A stretch of 64,000 bases of DNA from Rhizobium oryziradicis. GTDB lineage: Bacteria; Pseudomonadota; Alphaproteobacteria; Rhizobiales; Rhizobiaceae. The notes under the pieces are model-generated. The model made no database searches, was not told the DNA's origin, and worked only from the letters and a program-made list of their open reading frames with translations. Shown piece after piece: positions 42,332-52,179 of the stretch; the stretch's first letter is position 1, and every line of letters begins with the position of its first letter. The position numbers and the translations under genes were made by a program. The stretch covers positions 186,001 through 250,000 of the forward strand of contig NZ_MKIM01000027.1 in the NCBI RefSeq assembly GCF_001939045.1. The letters are read 5' to 3'.

Positions 42332-45285
42332 GCAGCTATCGTTTGCAAAACGGCGGCTTGATCAAGCGCGACCGCCCCTTGAAATTCACCTTCGACGGCA
42401 AGTCCATGGACGGCTTTGAGGGCGATACGCTGGCGTCGGCGCTTTTGGCCAATGATCAGCTGTTGGTGGGCCGCAGTTTCAAATATCATCGGCCACGCGG
42501 CATTGTCACAGCGGGATCGGCCGAGCCCAATGCGCTGGTCAGCATTGGTGCGCAAGGGCGTAGCACCCCAAACACCCGTGCCACTATGGCAGAGCTGTAT
42601 GACGGCTTGAGCGCCCGCAGCCAAAATTGCTGGCCCTCTCTGCGCTATGATATCGGTGCGCTGAATGCGTTGTTTTCGCCACTTCTGGGGGCGGGTTTTT
42701 ATTATAAGACCTTTATGTGGCCCAAGGGTTTTTGGGAAAAAGTCTATGAACCGCTGATCCGCAAAGCCGCGGGCCTTGGCAAGGCGGCGATGCAGGCCGA
42801 TCCCGATGCCTATGAGAAAATTTGGGCCCATTGCGATCTGCTGGTGGTGGGAGCCGGGCCGACCGGGTTGATGGCGGCGAGAACGGCGGCGCGCGCAGGT
42901 TTGCGTGTGGTGCTGGCAGACGAGAGTTTTGCGCTGGGTGGTTCACTGTTGAGCGAAACCACCAAGATCGATGGTCAACCGGCATCCGCCTTTGCCGATC
43001 AGGTTGTGGCTGAATTGAGCAGCTTGAGCAATGTCACGCTGTTGCCGCGCACCACGGTGTTTGGCTGGTATGATGACAATGTGTTTGGCGCGGTGGAGCG
43101 GGTGCAAAAGCACAGCAAGCTGCCGTCACCCGATCGGCCCGTGGAGCGGCTATGGCGGATCATTGCCAAGCGCGCCATTGTGGCAACCGGCGCAGAGGAG
43201 CGCCCCTTGGTGTTTGGCGGCAATGACCGGCCCGGCGTGATGACAGCGGGGGCGGTCCGCACCTACCTCAATCGCTATGGTGTTGCAGCGGGTCGCTCCG
43301 TGGCAATCTTCGCCAATGGCAGCGCGGGCTACCGCACGGCAGCTGATTTGCAGACTGCTGGTGTCGAGGTGGCGGCCATTATCGATCCGCGTGCCAGCTC
43401 CGCGGATGAAGCGCCCGATGGGGTGCGTGTTCTGCGCGGTGCCAACGTGGTGGGAACGATAGGTCGTGGTCGGCTTTCCAGCGTGATTGTCGAGCGCATG
43501 GGCCATAGGCAGGAGATTGGGTGTGATGCGCTGGCCATGTCGGGCGGGTTTAGCCCGGTGGTGCATCTGGCCTGCCAGCGCGGCGCAAAGCCGGTGTGGT
43601 CGGATGCCGCGCAAGCCTTTCTCGCTCCCGATGCCGGCGCAGGGCTGATGGTGGCTGGATCAGCCGCAGGCCATGCCAGCTTGCCGGATTGCCTTCGCGA
43701 TGGTGCGGCCAAGGCGAGCGATGTTGCGAAAGACCTTGGCTTCAAGGTCAAAAAAATGCCGTTGTCGGAGGTCGAGGGAGACTATGATAGCTCTTTTGCG
43801 CCGCTATGGTATGTCACCGGCTCGATCGGCAAGGCTTTTGTTGATTTTCAAAACGATGTTCATATCGGCGATTTGAGCCTCGCAGAGCGCGAAGCCATGG
43901 GCTTTGTTGAGCATTCCAAGCGCTATACCACCACCGGCATGGCCACCGATCAGGGCAAGCTTGGTAACGTCAACGCCGTGGGCATTATTGCAGGCATGCG
44001 CGGCATCTCGCCCGCCGCCGTTGGCACCACGACATTTCGGCCATTCTACACGCCCGTCTCCATGGGGGCCATGGCGGGCACCAGCCGCACTGAACGCACA
44101 AGGCCGGTTCGCACCTCGCCGCTGCATGGCTGGGCGCAGAAAAACGGTGCCGAATTTGTGGAATCCGGCCTCTGGTATCGCGCCAGCTGGTTTGCGCGCA
44201 GTGATGAAACCAGTTGGCGCGAGAGTGTGGACCGGGAGGTGTTGAATGTGCGCGCCAATGCCGGTTTGTGTGATGTGTCAACGCTTGGCAAAATTGAGCT
44301 GTTTGGCAAGGATGCGGCGCAATTTCTCAACCGGATCTATTGTAACCCGGTGCTGAAACTGCCGATTGGCAAGGCCCGCTACGGCCTGATGCTGCGCGAA
44401 GACGGCATGGTGATGGATGACGGCACGTTAAGCCGCTTGGGGCAAAACCACTATCTGATCTCCACCACCACGGCCTATGCCCGCGAGGTGATGAGCCATC
44501 TGGAATTTGCAGCCCAAGTGCTGTGGCCGGATCTGGATGTGAAGCTTTTGTCTGTTTCAGACCAATGGGCGCAAATGGCGCTGGCGGGGCCAAAATCGCG
44601 GGTGATTTTGCAAAAGCTGGTGGAAGACGATATTTCCAATGCGGCATTCCCCGCTCTCGCAGCAAAAGAGGTGACGCTGAAAGGCGGATTGCGGGCGCGG
44701 CTGTTTCGCATCTCCTTTTCAGGTGAGCTGGCCTATGAGCTGGCGGTGCCGGCCGGTTTTGGCGAGGCGGTGGCTGATGCTCTGATGGAGATCGGGAGAC
44801 ATCACGGCATCTGCGCCTATGGCGTCGAGGCCATGAATGTGCTGCGCATTGAAAAAGGTTTTGTCACCCACAGCGAAATTGATGGCACGGTGACACCGGA
44901 TGATCTGGGATTGGGACGTATGTTTGCAGACACCAAGCCCGATTTTATTGGCAAGCGCCTGTCCAGCCGCTTTGGCCTGACGGCAGCCGATCGCTATCAA
45001 CTGGTCGGGCTTAAGCCGGTGGACGCCGAGGACAGTTTCAAAGTGGGCGCGCATTTGTTGAAAGAAGGTGCCCGCCCGTCCTTGCTCAACGATCAGGGCC
45101 ACGTTACCTCGGTCTGTCATTCCCCGACGCTGGATTGCTGTATTGGTCTGGCACTGCTGAAATCCGGCCGGGAGCGGATGGGTGAGAAAATCACGGTTTG
45201 GGATGGTTTGCATGGTCATGAGGTGTTGGCAACCATCTGCGAGCCGGTGTTTGTCGATCCCGCTGGTCAGAAATTGCACGGATAA
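42328..45285 (+). CDS. soxA: Sarcosine oxidase alpha subunit
   Basis: 985 aa. N-terminal 2Fe-2S-like/ferredoxin-type fold region (residues about 15-95), NAD-binding domain with VVGAGPTGLMAARTAARAGLRVVL near 171-190, IVATGAEERPLVFGGNDRPGVM, and a C-terminal GcvT-like tetrahydrofolate domain from about 600 (YGLMLREDGMVMDDGT, ALAGPKSR, GVEAMNVLRIEKGFV). Channels the methyl group to THF. Full length and uninterrupted. Confidence 0.96.
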   Translation: MSSYRLQNGGLIKRDRPLKFTFDGKSMDGFEGDTLASALLANDQLLVGRSFKYHRPRGIVTAGSAEPNALVSIGAQGRSTPNTRATMAELYDGLSARSQNCWPSLRYDIGALNALFSPLLGAGFYYKTFMWPKGFWEKVYEPLIRKAAGLGKAAMQADPDAYEKIWAHCDLLVVGAGPTGLMAARTAARAGLRVVLADESFALGGSLLSETTKIDGQPASAFADQVVAELSSLSNVTLLPRTTVFGWYDDNVFGAVERVQKHSKLPSPDRPVERLWRIIAKRAIVATGAEERPLVFGGNDRPGVMTAGAVRTYLNRYGVAAGRSVAIFANGSAGYRTAADLQTAGVEVAAIIDPRASSADEAPDGVRVLRGANVVGTIGRGRLSSVIVERMGHRQEIGCDALAMSGGFSPVVHLACQRGAKPVWSDAAQAFLAPDAGAGLMVAGSAAGHASLPDCLRDGAAKASDVAKDLGFKVKKMPLSEVEGDYDSSFAPLWYVTGSIGKAFVDFQNDVHIGDLSLAEREAMGFVEHSKRYTTTGMATDQGKLGNVNAVGIIAGMRGISPAAVGTTTFRPFYTPVSMGAMAGTSRTERTRPVRTSPLHGWAQKNGAEFVESGLWYRASWFARSDETSWRESVDREVLNVRANAGLCDVSTLGKIELFGKDAAQFLNRIYCNPVLKLPIGKARYGLMLREDGMVMDDGTLSRLGQNHYLISTTTAYAREVMSHLEFAAQVLWPDLDVKLLSVSDQWAQMALAGPKSRVILQKLVEDDISNAAFPALAAKEVTLKGGLRARLFRISFSGELAYELAVPAGFGEAVADALMEIGRHHGICAYGVEAMNVLRIEKGFVTHSEIDGTVTPDDLGLGRMFADTKPDFIGKRLSSRFGLTAADRYQLVGLKPVDAEDSFKVGAHLLKEGARPSLLNDQGHVTSVCHSPTLDCCIGLALLKSGRERMGEKITVWDGLHGHEVLATICEPVFVDPAGQKLHG

Positions 45286-45296
45286 GGAAGCGCAAG

Positions 45297-45824
45297 ATGG
45301 ATTTCATTCAAAGACATCCGCTTGAGGATTTGATGCCAACGCCAGCACCCGCATCTCTTCGTGATGGGGATCATATGAGCATTTTGCGACGGCCCGCTGT
45401 TCTCTCGATCATCGCTGCGCCTGAAGCTCTTTCGGCTCTGCCAGATGGGGTCTTGCGCATTTGTGGGCCGTTCGAGTGCCTGCTGGTCCTCAATGAGACA
45501 GAATTGGATGCGGTGACAGCAGAGCTGAAAAATGCCGGTGTGCCCTGGGTTGATCAGAGCCATGCCTCTGTTGTGGCGAGGCTTTCTGGCCCCAATGCAA
45601 GAGCGGTGCTGGCCAAGGGCACAGCCGTGGATCTGCACCCTGCCGTGTTTTCGATCAACCAATCGACCAATACGCTCTACGGCCAGGTGCGTATCAATCT
45701 GGCGCGCATTGCCGATGACGTTTTTGAACTGGTTGTTCCGCGCTCTTACGCGCGCTTTTTCTTTGAAGACATTCTGCAGGCCGGCCGGTCGTTTTCTCTG
45801 ACAGCGGCTTTCGCTCAAGCGTGA
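45297..45824 (+). CDS. soxG: Sarcosine oxidase gamma subunit
   Basis: 175 aa, in the right place (11 bases after soxA) and of the right size. GcvT-like fold with SVVARLSGPNARAVLAKGTAVDLHPAVF, QVRINLARIADDVFELVVPRSYARFF near the end. Completes the heterotetramer. Followed by a hairpin. No glyA or purU in this operon. Confidence 0.93.
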   Translation: MDFIQRHPLEDLMPTPAPASLRDGDHMSILRRPAVLSIIAAPEALSALPDGVLRICGPFECLLVLNETELDAVTAELKNAGVPWVDQSHASVVARLSGPNARAVLAKGTAVDLHPAVFSINQSTNTLYGQVRINLARIADDVFELVVPRSYARFFFEDILQAGRSFSLTAAFAQA

Positions 45825-45830
45825 TAACAA

Positions 45831-45862
45831 AGCACCGTTCGCCAAATGGGGCGAACAGTGCT
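45831..45862. terminator. Hairpin after soxG
   Basis: Thirteen-base stem AGCACCGTTCGCC / GGCGAACAGTGCT with one mismatch, loop AAATGG. No T run, so a weak or rho-assisted terminator. Confidence 0.6.
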
Positions 45863-46181
45863 GTAACACTTTCAATCTAATCCACAGTGTCCCCGAGCCC
45901 GTTGAAAATTTCTCGCTTTCTTTGGTGATGTTTTTTCATTTCAATCACTTGTGGGAATTTTTTTCCACAACGCATGCGCGTTTTTTAAGCGAAAATTTGA
46001 ATTTTCTGCCGAGATTCTTTCAGATATGCACCGAAAATGAGCAATTGACAGAAAAAAGCGCTTTCTTTTTCATTTGGGCTTCACATTTGGCGCGAAAGCG
46101 ATAACAAATTGCACCAACACGAAGAACCCGAACGGGACAAACAAGGAATGCCGTTCTACACGGACATTCAGGGGATATTGT
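45863..46181 (+). promoter_or_regulatory. livHMGF upstream region with a possible promoter
   Basis: AT-rich 319 bases. TTGACA at 46045-46050 is followed after 17 bases by TTTCAT, overlapping the palindrome AAAGCGCTTT, which could be a -35/-10 with an operator. An inverted repeat TGTGGGAA..TTCCACA lies near 45950. No gene; a longer livH frame from 46074 is not supported. Confidence 0.4.
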
Positions 46182-47084
46182 ATGGATTACTTCATCCAGC
46201 AGCTCATTAATGGGCTTACGCTCGGGTCCATCTATGGGCTCGTGGCAATTGGCTATACCATGGTCTATGGTATTATCGGCATGATCAACTTCGCCCATGG
46301 CGATATTTTCATGCTCGGTGGTTTTGCGGCATTGATCGTTTTTCTGGTTTTGACAACATTTTTTGCGGGCATCCCGGTGGCGCTTGCATTGTTGATCATG
46401 CTGGTTGTCTCGATGCTGATGACCGGTCTGTGGAACTGGACAATCGAGCGCGTTGCCTATCGTCCCTTGCGCGGCTCATTTCGCCTGGCACCGCTGATCA
46501 CGGCGATCGGCATGTCCATCGCCTTGTCCAACTTTATTCAGGTTGCTCAAGGCCCGCGCAACAAGCCTATTCCGGCTCTGGTCAATGATATCTATCATTT
46601 CGGCGGCATTACCATTGCACTGAAGCAATTGATCATTGTGGCGGTCACGGCCGTTTTGCTGGCCGCGTTTTGGTATATCGTCAATAAGACGCCCCTTGGC
46701 CGCGCCCAGCGCGCCACCGAGCAAGACCGCAAAATGGCGGCTTTGCTCGGTGTGGATGTCGATAAGACCATTTCAGTGACCTTCGTTATGGGGGCGGCGC
46801 TGGCGGCTGTGGCAGGTACCATGTATCTGATGTATTACGGCGTTGCTTCGTTTACCGATGGCTTCATTCCGGGTGTCAAGGCGTTTACGGCAGCCGTTCT
46901 CGGCGGCATTGGCTCGCTGCCCGGCGCTGTTTTGGGTGGTCTGTTGATCGGCCTGATCGAATCGCTGTGGTCTGCCTATTTCACCATCGCCTACAAGGAC
47001 GTTGCCACGTTTGGCATTCTGGCTTTTGTGTTGATTTTTAAACCAACCGGCATTTTGGGCCGTCCCGAAGTGGAGAAGGTCTGA
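46182..47084 (+). CDS. livH: Branched-chain amino acid ABC transporter permease LivH
   Basis: 300 aa, eight or so membrane helices. INGLTLGSIYGLVAIGYTMVYGIIGMINFAHGD at the N-terminus is the LivH signature, and ALLGVDVDKTISVTFVMGAALAAVAG contains the ATPase-contact loop. ATG 46182 with AGGGGA upstream. First gene of livHMGF. Confidence 0.96.
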   Translation: MDYFIQQLINGLTLGSIYGLVAIGYTMVYGIIGMINFAHGDIFMLGGFAALIVFLVLTTFFAGIPVALALLIMLVVSMLMTGLWNWTIERVAYRPLRGSFRLAPLITAIGMSIALSNFIQVAQGPRNKPIPALVNDIYHFGGITIALKQLIIVAVTAVLLAAFWYIVNKTPLGRAQRATEQDRKMAALLGVDVDKTISVTFVMGAALAAVAGTMYLMYYGVASFTDGFIPGVKAFTAAVLGGIGSLPGAVLGGLLIGLIESLWSAYFTIAYKDVATFGILAFVLIFKPTGILGRPEVEKV

Positions 47085-47087
47085 TCC

Positions 47088-48476
47088 ATGTCCTCAACTG
47101 ATACTGCTGTGACCAAAACCGATGGCCTGATGGTGCGGGCCTTCAAAGAGGCTCTGTTTGCTGGCGTGATCGCGCTGGGCATGTTCATCCTCTATATCGG
47201 CGTCAAGACCGACCAGAATATCAACAATGAGTTGATCTGGTACACGCGCCCCGGATTGCTGGCGATCTTTGTTGCCATCGCCTTTTTTGGCCGGTTTGCG
47301 ATTGTTGCATTTTTTGCTCCATGGGCCAAAGCGCGCAAAATGCGGGCTTCCCTAAAGCCGGCGTCGCTGGACGCGCCAAAACCTTCCTATTTCAAGACGC
47401 ATTTTCTCAAAATTGCGCTGGTGGCCTTGATTTTGTACCCGCCGGTCATCCTGTTTCTGGTCGGCACGCAAGGCTCGCTGAAATATGTCGATAACTTCGG
47501 CATCCAGATCCTGATTTACGTGATGCTGGCATGGGGCCTCAATATCGTTGTGGGTCTCGCCGGTCTGCTCGACCTGGGTTATGTGGCCTTCTATGCGGTG
47601 GGTGCCTATTCCTACGCCCTGCTGTCACAGCATTTCGGTCTGTCATTCTGGCTTCTTCTGCCGCTGTCGGGCATTTTCGCAGCCCTGTGGGGGATTGTCC
47701 TTGGCTTTCCGGTGTTGCGCTTGCGCGGCGACTATCTGGCCATTGTCACGCTGGCGTTTGGCGAAATCATCCGTCTGGTGCTGATCAACTGGACAGATGT
47801 GACGCAAGGCACTTTTGGCGTGTCGAGCATTCCAAAAGCAACCCTGTTTGGCATGCCGTTTGATGCCTCGGCGCATGGATTTGCCAAGACCTTTGGCCTG
47901 TCGATGTCCTCGGCCTATTACAAGATCTTCCTGTTCTATCTCGCATTGGCGCTGTGCATGTTGACGGCCTATGTCACCATTCGCCTTCGCCGTATGCCGA
48001 TTGGCCGCGCTTGGGAAGCGTTGCGTGAGGATGAAATTGCTTGCCGGTCGCTCGGCATCAACACCGTCACCACCAAGCTGACCGCCTTTGCAACGGGGGC
48101 CATGTTTGGTGGGTTTGCAGGCTCGTTCTTTGCCGCACGTCAGGGCTTTGTCTCACCAGAAAGCTTTGTGTTCCTCGAATCCGCTGTCATTCTGGCGATT
48201 GTGGTTCTGGGCGGCATGGGATCGCTGACCGGTATCGCTGTTGCTGCTGTTGTGATGATTGGCGGTACCGAACTGCTGCGCGATATGGACTTCCTCAAGC
48301 ATGTGTTTGGACCAGACTTCACGCCTGAGCTTTACCGCATGTTGCTGTTCGGGATTGCCATGGTGGTGGTCATGCTGTTCAAGCCGCGCGGTTTTGTCGG
48401 AACACGAGAGCCGACGGCCTTCCTGAAAGAACGAAAAGCCGTCTCGGGTAGCTTCACCAAGGAGGGGCATGGCTGA
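47088..48476 (+). CDS. livM: Branched-chain amino acid ABC transporter permease LivM
   Basis: 462 aa, longer than E. coli LivM because of an extra N-terminal domain with two helices and a linker (residues 1-130), common in alphaproteobacteria. Core has WGLNIVVGLAGLLDLGYVAFYAVGAY, LRGDYLAIVTLAFGEIIRLVL and WEALREDEIACRSLGIN (contact loop). Three bases after livH, one-base overlap with livG. Confidence 0.95.
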   Translation: MSSTDTAVTKTDGLMVRAFKEALFAGVIALGMFILYIGVKTDQNINNELIWYTRPGLLAIFVAIAFFGRFAIVAFFAPWAKARKMRASLKPASLDAPKPSYFKTHFLKIALVALILYPPVILFLVGTQGSLKYVDNFGIQILIYVMLAWGLNIVVGLAGLLDLGYVAFYAVGAYSYALLSQHFGLSFWLLLPLSGIFAALWGIVLGFPVLRLRGDYLAIVTLAFGEIIRLVLINWTDVTQGTFGVSSIPKATLFGMPFDASAHGFAKTFGLSMSSAYYKIFLFYLALALCMLTAYVTIRLRRMPIGRAWEALREDEIACRSLGINTVTTKLTAFATGAMFGGFAGSFFAARQGFVSPESFVFLESAVILAIVVLGGMGSLTGIAVAAVVMIGGTELLRDMDFLKHVFGPDFTPELYRMLLFGIAMVVVMLFKPRGFVGTREPTAFLKERKAVSGSFTKEGHG

Positions 48477-49351
48477 TGACCTCCGGAATCAAAAATATGA
48501 GCAAAGACGCAATTCTGAAGGTCGAACATCTGTCGATGAAATTTGGTGGCCTCATGGCCATCAACGACCTGTCGTTCGAAGCAAAGCGCGGTGAAATTAC
48601 GGCTCTGATTGGCCCGAACGGTGCCGGAAAAACCACGGTGTTCAACTGTATCACAGGGTTCTACAAACCCACGATGGGCATGATCACCATGACGCAGAAA
48701 TCGGGCAAGGAATTCCTCCTTGAACGGTTGTCGGATTTTGAAATTCCGAAAAAGGCCAAGGTTGCCCGCACGTTCCAGAATATCCGTTTGTTTTCGGGTC
48801 TGACTGTTTTGGAAAACCTGCTGGTGGCCCAGCATAACACGCTGATGAAGGCGTCTGGCTATACGATTTTAGGTTTGCTTGGGCTTCCAGCCTATAAAAA
48901 GGCCGAGGAGAAATCGATCGAGAATGCCAGATATTGGCTGGAAAAGGCCGAGTTGATTGATCGTGCCGATGATCCGGCCGGTGATTTGCCCTATGGCGCG
49001 CAGCGCCGGCTGGAAATTGCCCGTGCCATGTGCACCGGGCCAGAGCTTTTGTGTCTCGATGAACCGGCAGCGGGGCTCAATCCACGCGAGTCCCTGGCGC
49101 TGAACACTTTGCTCAACGGCATTCGCGATGACGTCGGCACCTCTATCATGCTGATCGAGCATGATATGTCGGTGGTGATGGAAATTTCCGATCATGTTGT
49201 GGTGTTGGAATATGGCCAGAAGATTTCCGATGGCACGCCTGCGCATGTGCAAAATGACCCCAAGGTGATTGCGGCCTATCTGGGGGTTGAGGATGAAGAA
49301 TTGGATGAAGCGATTTCAGATGTGGAAGCGATTGCCGGAGGCAATGTCTGA
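48476..49351 (+). CDS. livG: Branched-chain amino acid ABC transporter ATPase LivG
   Basis: 291 aa. Walker A GPNGAGKTT, the extended A-loop to Q-loop insert around FQNIRLF, a signature region that is unusual in reading LPYGAQRRLEIARAM (LSGGQ replaced by PYGAQ, as is normal for LivG), Walker B LLCLDEP and switch LIEHD. Couples ATP hydrolysis to LivHM. Overlaps livM and livF by one base each. Confidence 0.96.
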   Translation: MTSGIKNMSKDAILKVEHLSMKFGGLMAINDLSFEAKRGEITALIGPNGAGKTTVFNCITGFYKPTMGMITMTQKSGKEFLLERLSDFEIPKKAKVARTFQNIRLFSGLTVLENLLVAQHNTLMKASGYTILGLLGLPAYKKAEEKSIENARYWLEKAELIDRADDPAGDLPYGAQRRLEIARAMCTGPELLCLDEPAAGLNPRESLALNTLLNGIRDDVGTSIMLIEHDMSVVMEISDHVVVLEYGQKISDGTPAHVQNDPKVIAAYLGVEDEELDEAISDVEAIAGGNV

Positions 49352-50079
49352 TGGCCGGTGATGCACTTTTGAAAGTACAGTCTGTCGAAACATTCTACGG
49401 CAACATCCGCGCCTTGGATGGCGTGAGCGTTGAGGTCAACAGAGGCGAAATCGTCAGTCTGATCGGTGCCAATGGCGCGGGTAAATCCACGCTGATGATG
49501 ACCATCTGCGGCAGCCCGCAGGCGCGCGCTGGCAAGATCATCTTCGATGGTGTGGATATTACCAAAATGCCCACCCATTTGATTGCCCGTGAGCGCATTG
49601 CGCAATCGCCAGAAGGGCGGCGGATTTTTCCGCGCATGACGGTGATGGAAAATCTGCAAATGGGCGCAGGTCTTGATAACCTCAAATATTTCCATGAGGA
49701 TATCGAGAAGATCTTTGCCCTGTTTCCGCGCCTGAAAGAGCGCCAGAGCCAGCGCGGCGGCACGCTCTCGGGTGGTGAACAGCAGATGTTGTCCATCGGC
49801 CGCGCCTTGATGGCCCGCCCGAAACTGCTTCTGCTGGATGAGCCGTCGCTTGGTCTTGCACCGCTGATCGTCAAGGGCATTTTCGAGGCGATCAAAAAGC
49901 TCAATCAGGAAGAGGGGCTCACCGTGTTTCTGGTCGAGCAGAATGCGTTTGCCGCGCTGAAACTGTCAGACCGGGCCTATGTGATGGTCAATGGCCGTGT
50001 GACCATGAGCGGTTCTGGCAAGGAGTTGCTGGCCGATCCACAGGTGCGGGCGGCCTATCTTGAAGGCGGACGTCATTGA
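49351..50079 (+). CDS. livF: Branched-chain amino acid ABC transporter ATPase LivF
   Basis: 242 aa. Walker A GANGAGKST, AQSPEGRRIFPRMTVMENL (Q-loop region typical of LivF), signature LSGGEQQ, Walker B LLLLDEP and switch LVEQN. Last core component of the transporter. Followed by a D-type repeat and the small membrane-protein gene. Confidence 0.96.
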   Translation: MAGDALLKVQSVETFYGNIRALDGVSVEVNRGEIVSLIGANGAGKSTLMMTICGSPQARAGKIIFDGVDITKMPTHLIARERIAQSPEGRRIFPRMTVMENLQMGAGLDNLKYFHEDIEKIFALFPRLKERQSQRGGTLSGGEQQMLSIGRALMARPKLLLLDEPSLGLAPLIVKGIFEAIKKLNQEEGLTVFLVEQNAFAALKLSDRAYVMVNGRVTMSGSGKELLADPQVRAAYLEGGRH

Positions 50080-50080
50080 A

Positions 50081-50128
50081 CAGTGGACCGAAAAGTGTGC
50101 AGCGGTTTTCGGATAATCCGCGGTCAGA
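50081..50128. repeat. Family D repeat (short copy)
   Basis: CAGTGGACCGAAAAGTGTGC, AGCGGTTTTCGGATAATCCGCG: related to the 33829 element in the CGGATAATCCG core. Starts two bases after the livF stop. Confidence 0.55.
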
Positions 50129-50154
50129 ATTGAGCGGCGGAAGGGGAATTTGAG

Positions 50155-50511
50155 ATGCAGGGACTTTTTTTTGACGCTGAGCCAGATCCGGTTCGCATCG
50201 TTCTGCGCTTTCTGGTGGTACTGCTCGGCTTCTGGACCGCGTGGCGTACCGGCAAGGCTGTTGCAGAAAATTGGGAAGGCTATGGTCGGATCGTTGTCTA
50301 CACGCTGCTTTTGGCATTCGTGATGCGTTTCCTGCATCATGCACTGTTCAACGGCGGCATGCTGGATGCACCGCTTTACCTGATTGATTTTGTGGTTTTG
50401 CTGGCTTTTGCGGTGGTTGGCTTCCGCTTGCGCCGCACAGATCAGATGACCAACAATTACTATTGGCTGTATGATCGTACTTCTTCATTGTCTTGGAAGA
50501 AGAAAGATTGA
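50155..50511 (+). CDS. Small membrane protein in the liv locus (DUF6867-like)
   Basis: 118 aa with three hydrophobic segments (IVLRFLVVLLGFWTAW, IVVYTLLLAFVMRF, LIDFVVLLAFAVVGF) and a C-terminal Tyr/Lys-rich tail. Conserved position between livF and livJ fits the DUF6867 family of alphaproteobacteria; family name from memory. Possibly an accessory of the transporter, unproven. ATG 50155 preceded by GGAAGGGG. Confidence 0.75.
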   Translation: MQGLFFDAEPDPVRIVLRFLVVLLGFWTAWRTGKAVAENWEGYGRIVVYTLLLAFVMRFLHHALFNGGMLDAPLYLIDFVVLLAFAVVGFRLRRTDQMTNNYYWLYDRTSSLSWKKKD

Positions 50512-50561
50512 CATGCTGGTTTTTCTCGCCTTTGATGGTGGAAAGAACACGAAGAATGCAA

Positions 50562-50609
50562 CTGTATAATTCCTGAAGCCTGAATTGCTTTAGGTCAAAA
50601 ATTATCCAG
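50562..50609. repeat. Family C cruciform repeat
   Basis: Outer arms CTGTATAATT / AATTATCCAG, inner hairpin CCTGAAGC / GCTTTAGG. Followed by GTTACAGCGCTCTTTGG, similar to the terminal arm of the 39461 element. Confidence 0.7.
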
Positions 50610-50752
50610 AAGATTTAAAGTGTTACAGCGCTCTTTGGTCGAATTTTCGAACTTAAAGCGCTGTGAAGAGTGGAGCAGTTTACCGGCGCAATCTTGGTGG
50701 GTGTTGTGTTGGAATTCGAAACAAACCCGCCTCAAAAACTGGGAGTCTCAGA

Positions 50753-51871
50753 ATGAAGAAGTCGCTTCTTTCGGCCGTAGCTTTGTCGGCTATGGTCGCC
50801 TTCAGTGGTGCCGCCAAGGCCGATATCCTTGTCGGCGTGGCTGGTCCTCTGACAGGCCCGAACGCTGCGTTTGGCGCACAGCTGCAAAAGGGTGCAGAGC
50901 AAGCTGCTGCTGACATCAACGCAGCGGGTGGCATCAACGGCGAAAAGATCAAGATCGAGCTGGGTGATGACGTTTCCGACCCGAAGCAGGGTATTTCGGT
51001 TGCCAACAAGTTTGTGGCTGACGGCGTGAAATTCGTCATCGGCAACTTCAACTCCGGCGTGTCTATCCCGTCTTCAGACGTTTATGCTGAAAACGGCATT
51101 TTGCAGATCACACCGGCCTCGACCAACCCGAAGTTCACCGAGCGTGGCATGTGGAACACCTTCCGCACCTGCGGCCGCGATGACCAGCAGGGTGCAGTTG
51201 CCGGCCAGTATATCTTTGATAAGTTCAAGGGTGCCAAGGTAGCCTTCGTTCACGACAAGACCCCTTATGGTCAGGGCCTTGCCGATGAAACCAAGAAGAC
51301 TTTGAACAAACTTGGCGTCAAGGAAGTGATCTACGAAGGCATCACTCCCGGCGAAAAGGACTATTCGGCTCTGATTGCAAAGCTGAAGGAAGCTGGCGTT
51401 TCGGTGATCTACTACGGTGGTCTGCACACGGAAGCCGGTCTTATCCTGCGTCAGCTGGCTGACCAGGGCGTGAAGGCAACCATGATGTCTGGCGATGGCA
51501 TCACCTCCAACGAGTTGGCCTCTATTGCTGGTGACGCTGTTAACGGCACGTTGATGACCTTCCCACCAGATCCACGCAAGAACCCAGACGCTCAGGAAGT
51601 GGTCAAGAAGTTCCGCGCTGCTGGTTTCGAGCCTGAAGCCTACACGCTCTATTCCTATGCTGCCCTTCAGATCATTGCCGAAGCTGCCAAGGCAGGCAAC
51701 ACGCTTGACCCTGAAAAGGTTGCTGAAGCCATGAAGGCAAAGGGTCCGTTCAAGACCGTTATTGGTCCGATCGGCTTTGACGCCAAGGGCGACATCACCC
51801 GTCCTGACTACGTGATGTACACTTGGAAGAAGGGTGACGACGGCAAATACTCTTATTTCCAGAACGAATAG
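50753..51871 (+). CDS. livJ: Branched-chain amino acid ABC transporter binding protein
   Basis: 372 aa. Signal peptide [23 protein letters not shown], then the Leu/Ile/Val-binding fold: [88 protein letters not shown]. Typical class I binding protein. Start ATG 50753 after GGGAG. Codon use favours C-ending codons more than neighbours, as expected of a highly expressed gene. Own terminator downstream. Confidence 0.96.
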   Translation: MKKSLLSAVALSAMVAFSGAAKADILVGVAGPLTGPNAAFGAQLQKGAEQAAADINAAGGINGEKIKIELGDDVSDPKQGISVANKFVADGVKFVIGNFNSGVSIPSSDVYAENGILQITPASTNPKFTERGMWNTFRTCGRDDQQGAVAGQYIFDKFKGAKVAFVHDKTPYGQGLADETKKTLNKLGVKEVIYEGITPGEKDYSALIAKLKEAGVSVIYYGGLHTEAGLILRQLADQGVKATMMSGDGITSNELASIAGDAVNGTLMTFPPDPRKNPDAQEVVKKFRAAGFEPEAYTLYSYAALQIIAEAAKAGNTLDPEKVAEAMKAKGPFKTVIGPIGFDAKGDITRPDYVMYTWKKGDDGKYSYFQNE

Positions 51872-51895
51872 TCTGGTTAAGTGTTAACGCACCAG

Positions 51896-51924
51896 AAAAG
51901 CCCGGCCCTGTGCCGGGCTTTTTT
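51896..51924 (+). terminator. Rho-independent terminator of livJ
   Basis: Ten-base stem AAAAGCCCGG / CCGGGCTTTT, loop CCCTGTG, T run after. Confidence 0.92.
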
Positions 51925-52024
51925 GTTTTGAACTGGCTGATCGATTGAATTTCATTGCTGCAATCTTTCACAGCGCCTGCGCCATTTATGGCGCACAAAG
52001 GCTCAAAGTAACACTCTATATCTG

Positions 52025-52072
52025 CTGCATAAGTTTCACCTTAAAGCGATTCCGATTTAAGGAATTATGCAG
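52025..52072. repeat. Family C cruciform repeat (complete copy)
   Basis: Outer arms CTGCATAA (52025-52032) and AATTATGCAG (52063-52072) enclose inner hairpin CCTTAAAGCG / CGATTTAAGG with one mismatch and loop ATTC. Confidence 0.75.
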
Positions 52073-52179
52073 TAGGATGTAATGATAAAATCCATTTTGG
52101 CAAAATGCGCTGTTTACAGCGGGCGTATCAGTTTTTCATTCTCGCTTGAGCTCACTTCGGCCTCACTTAGCGTGAGGCG

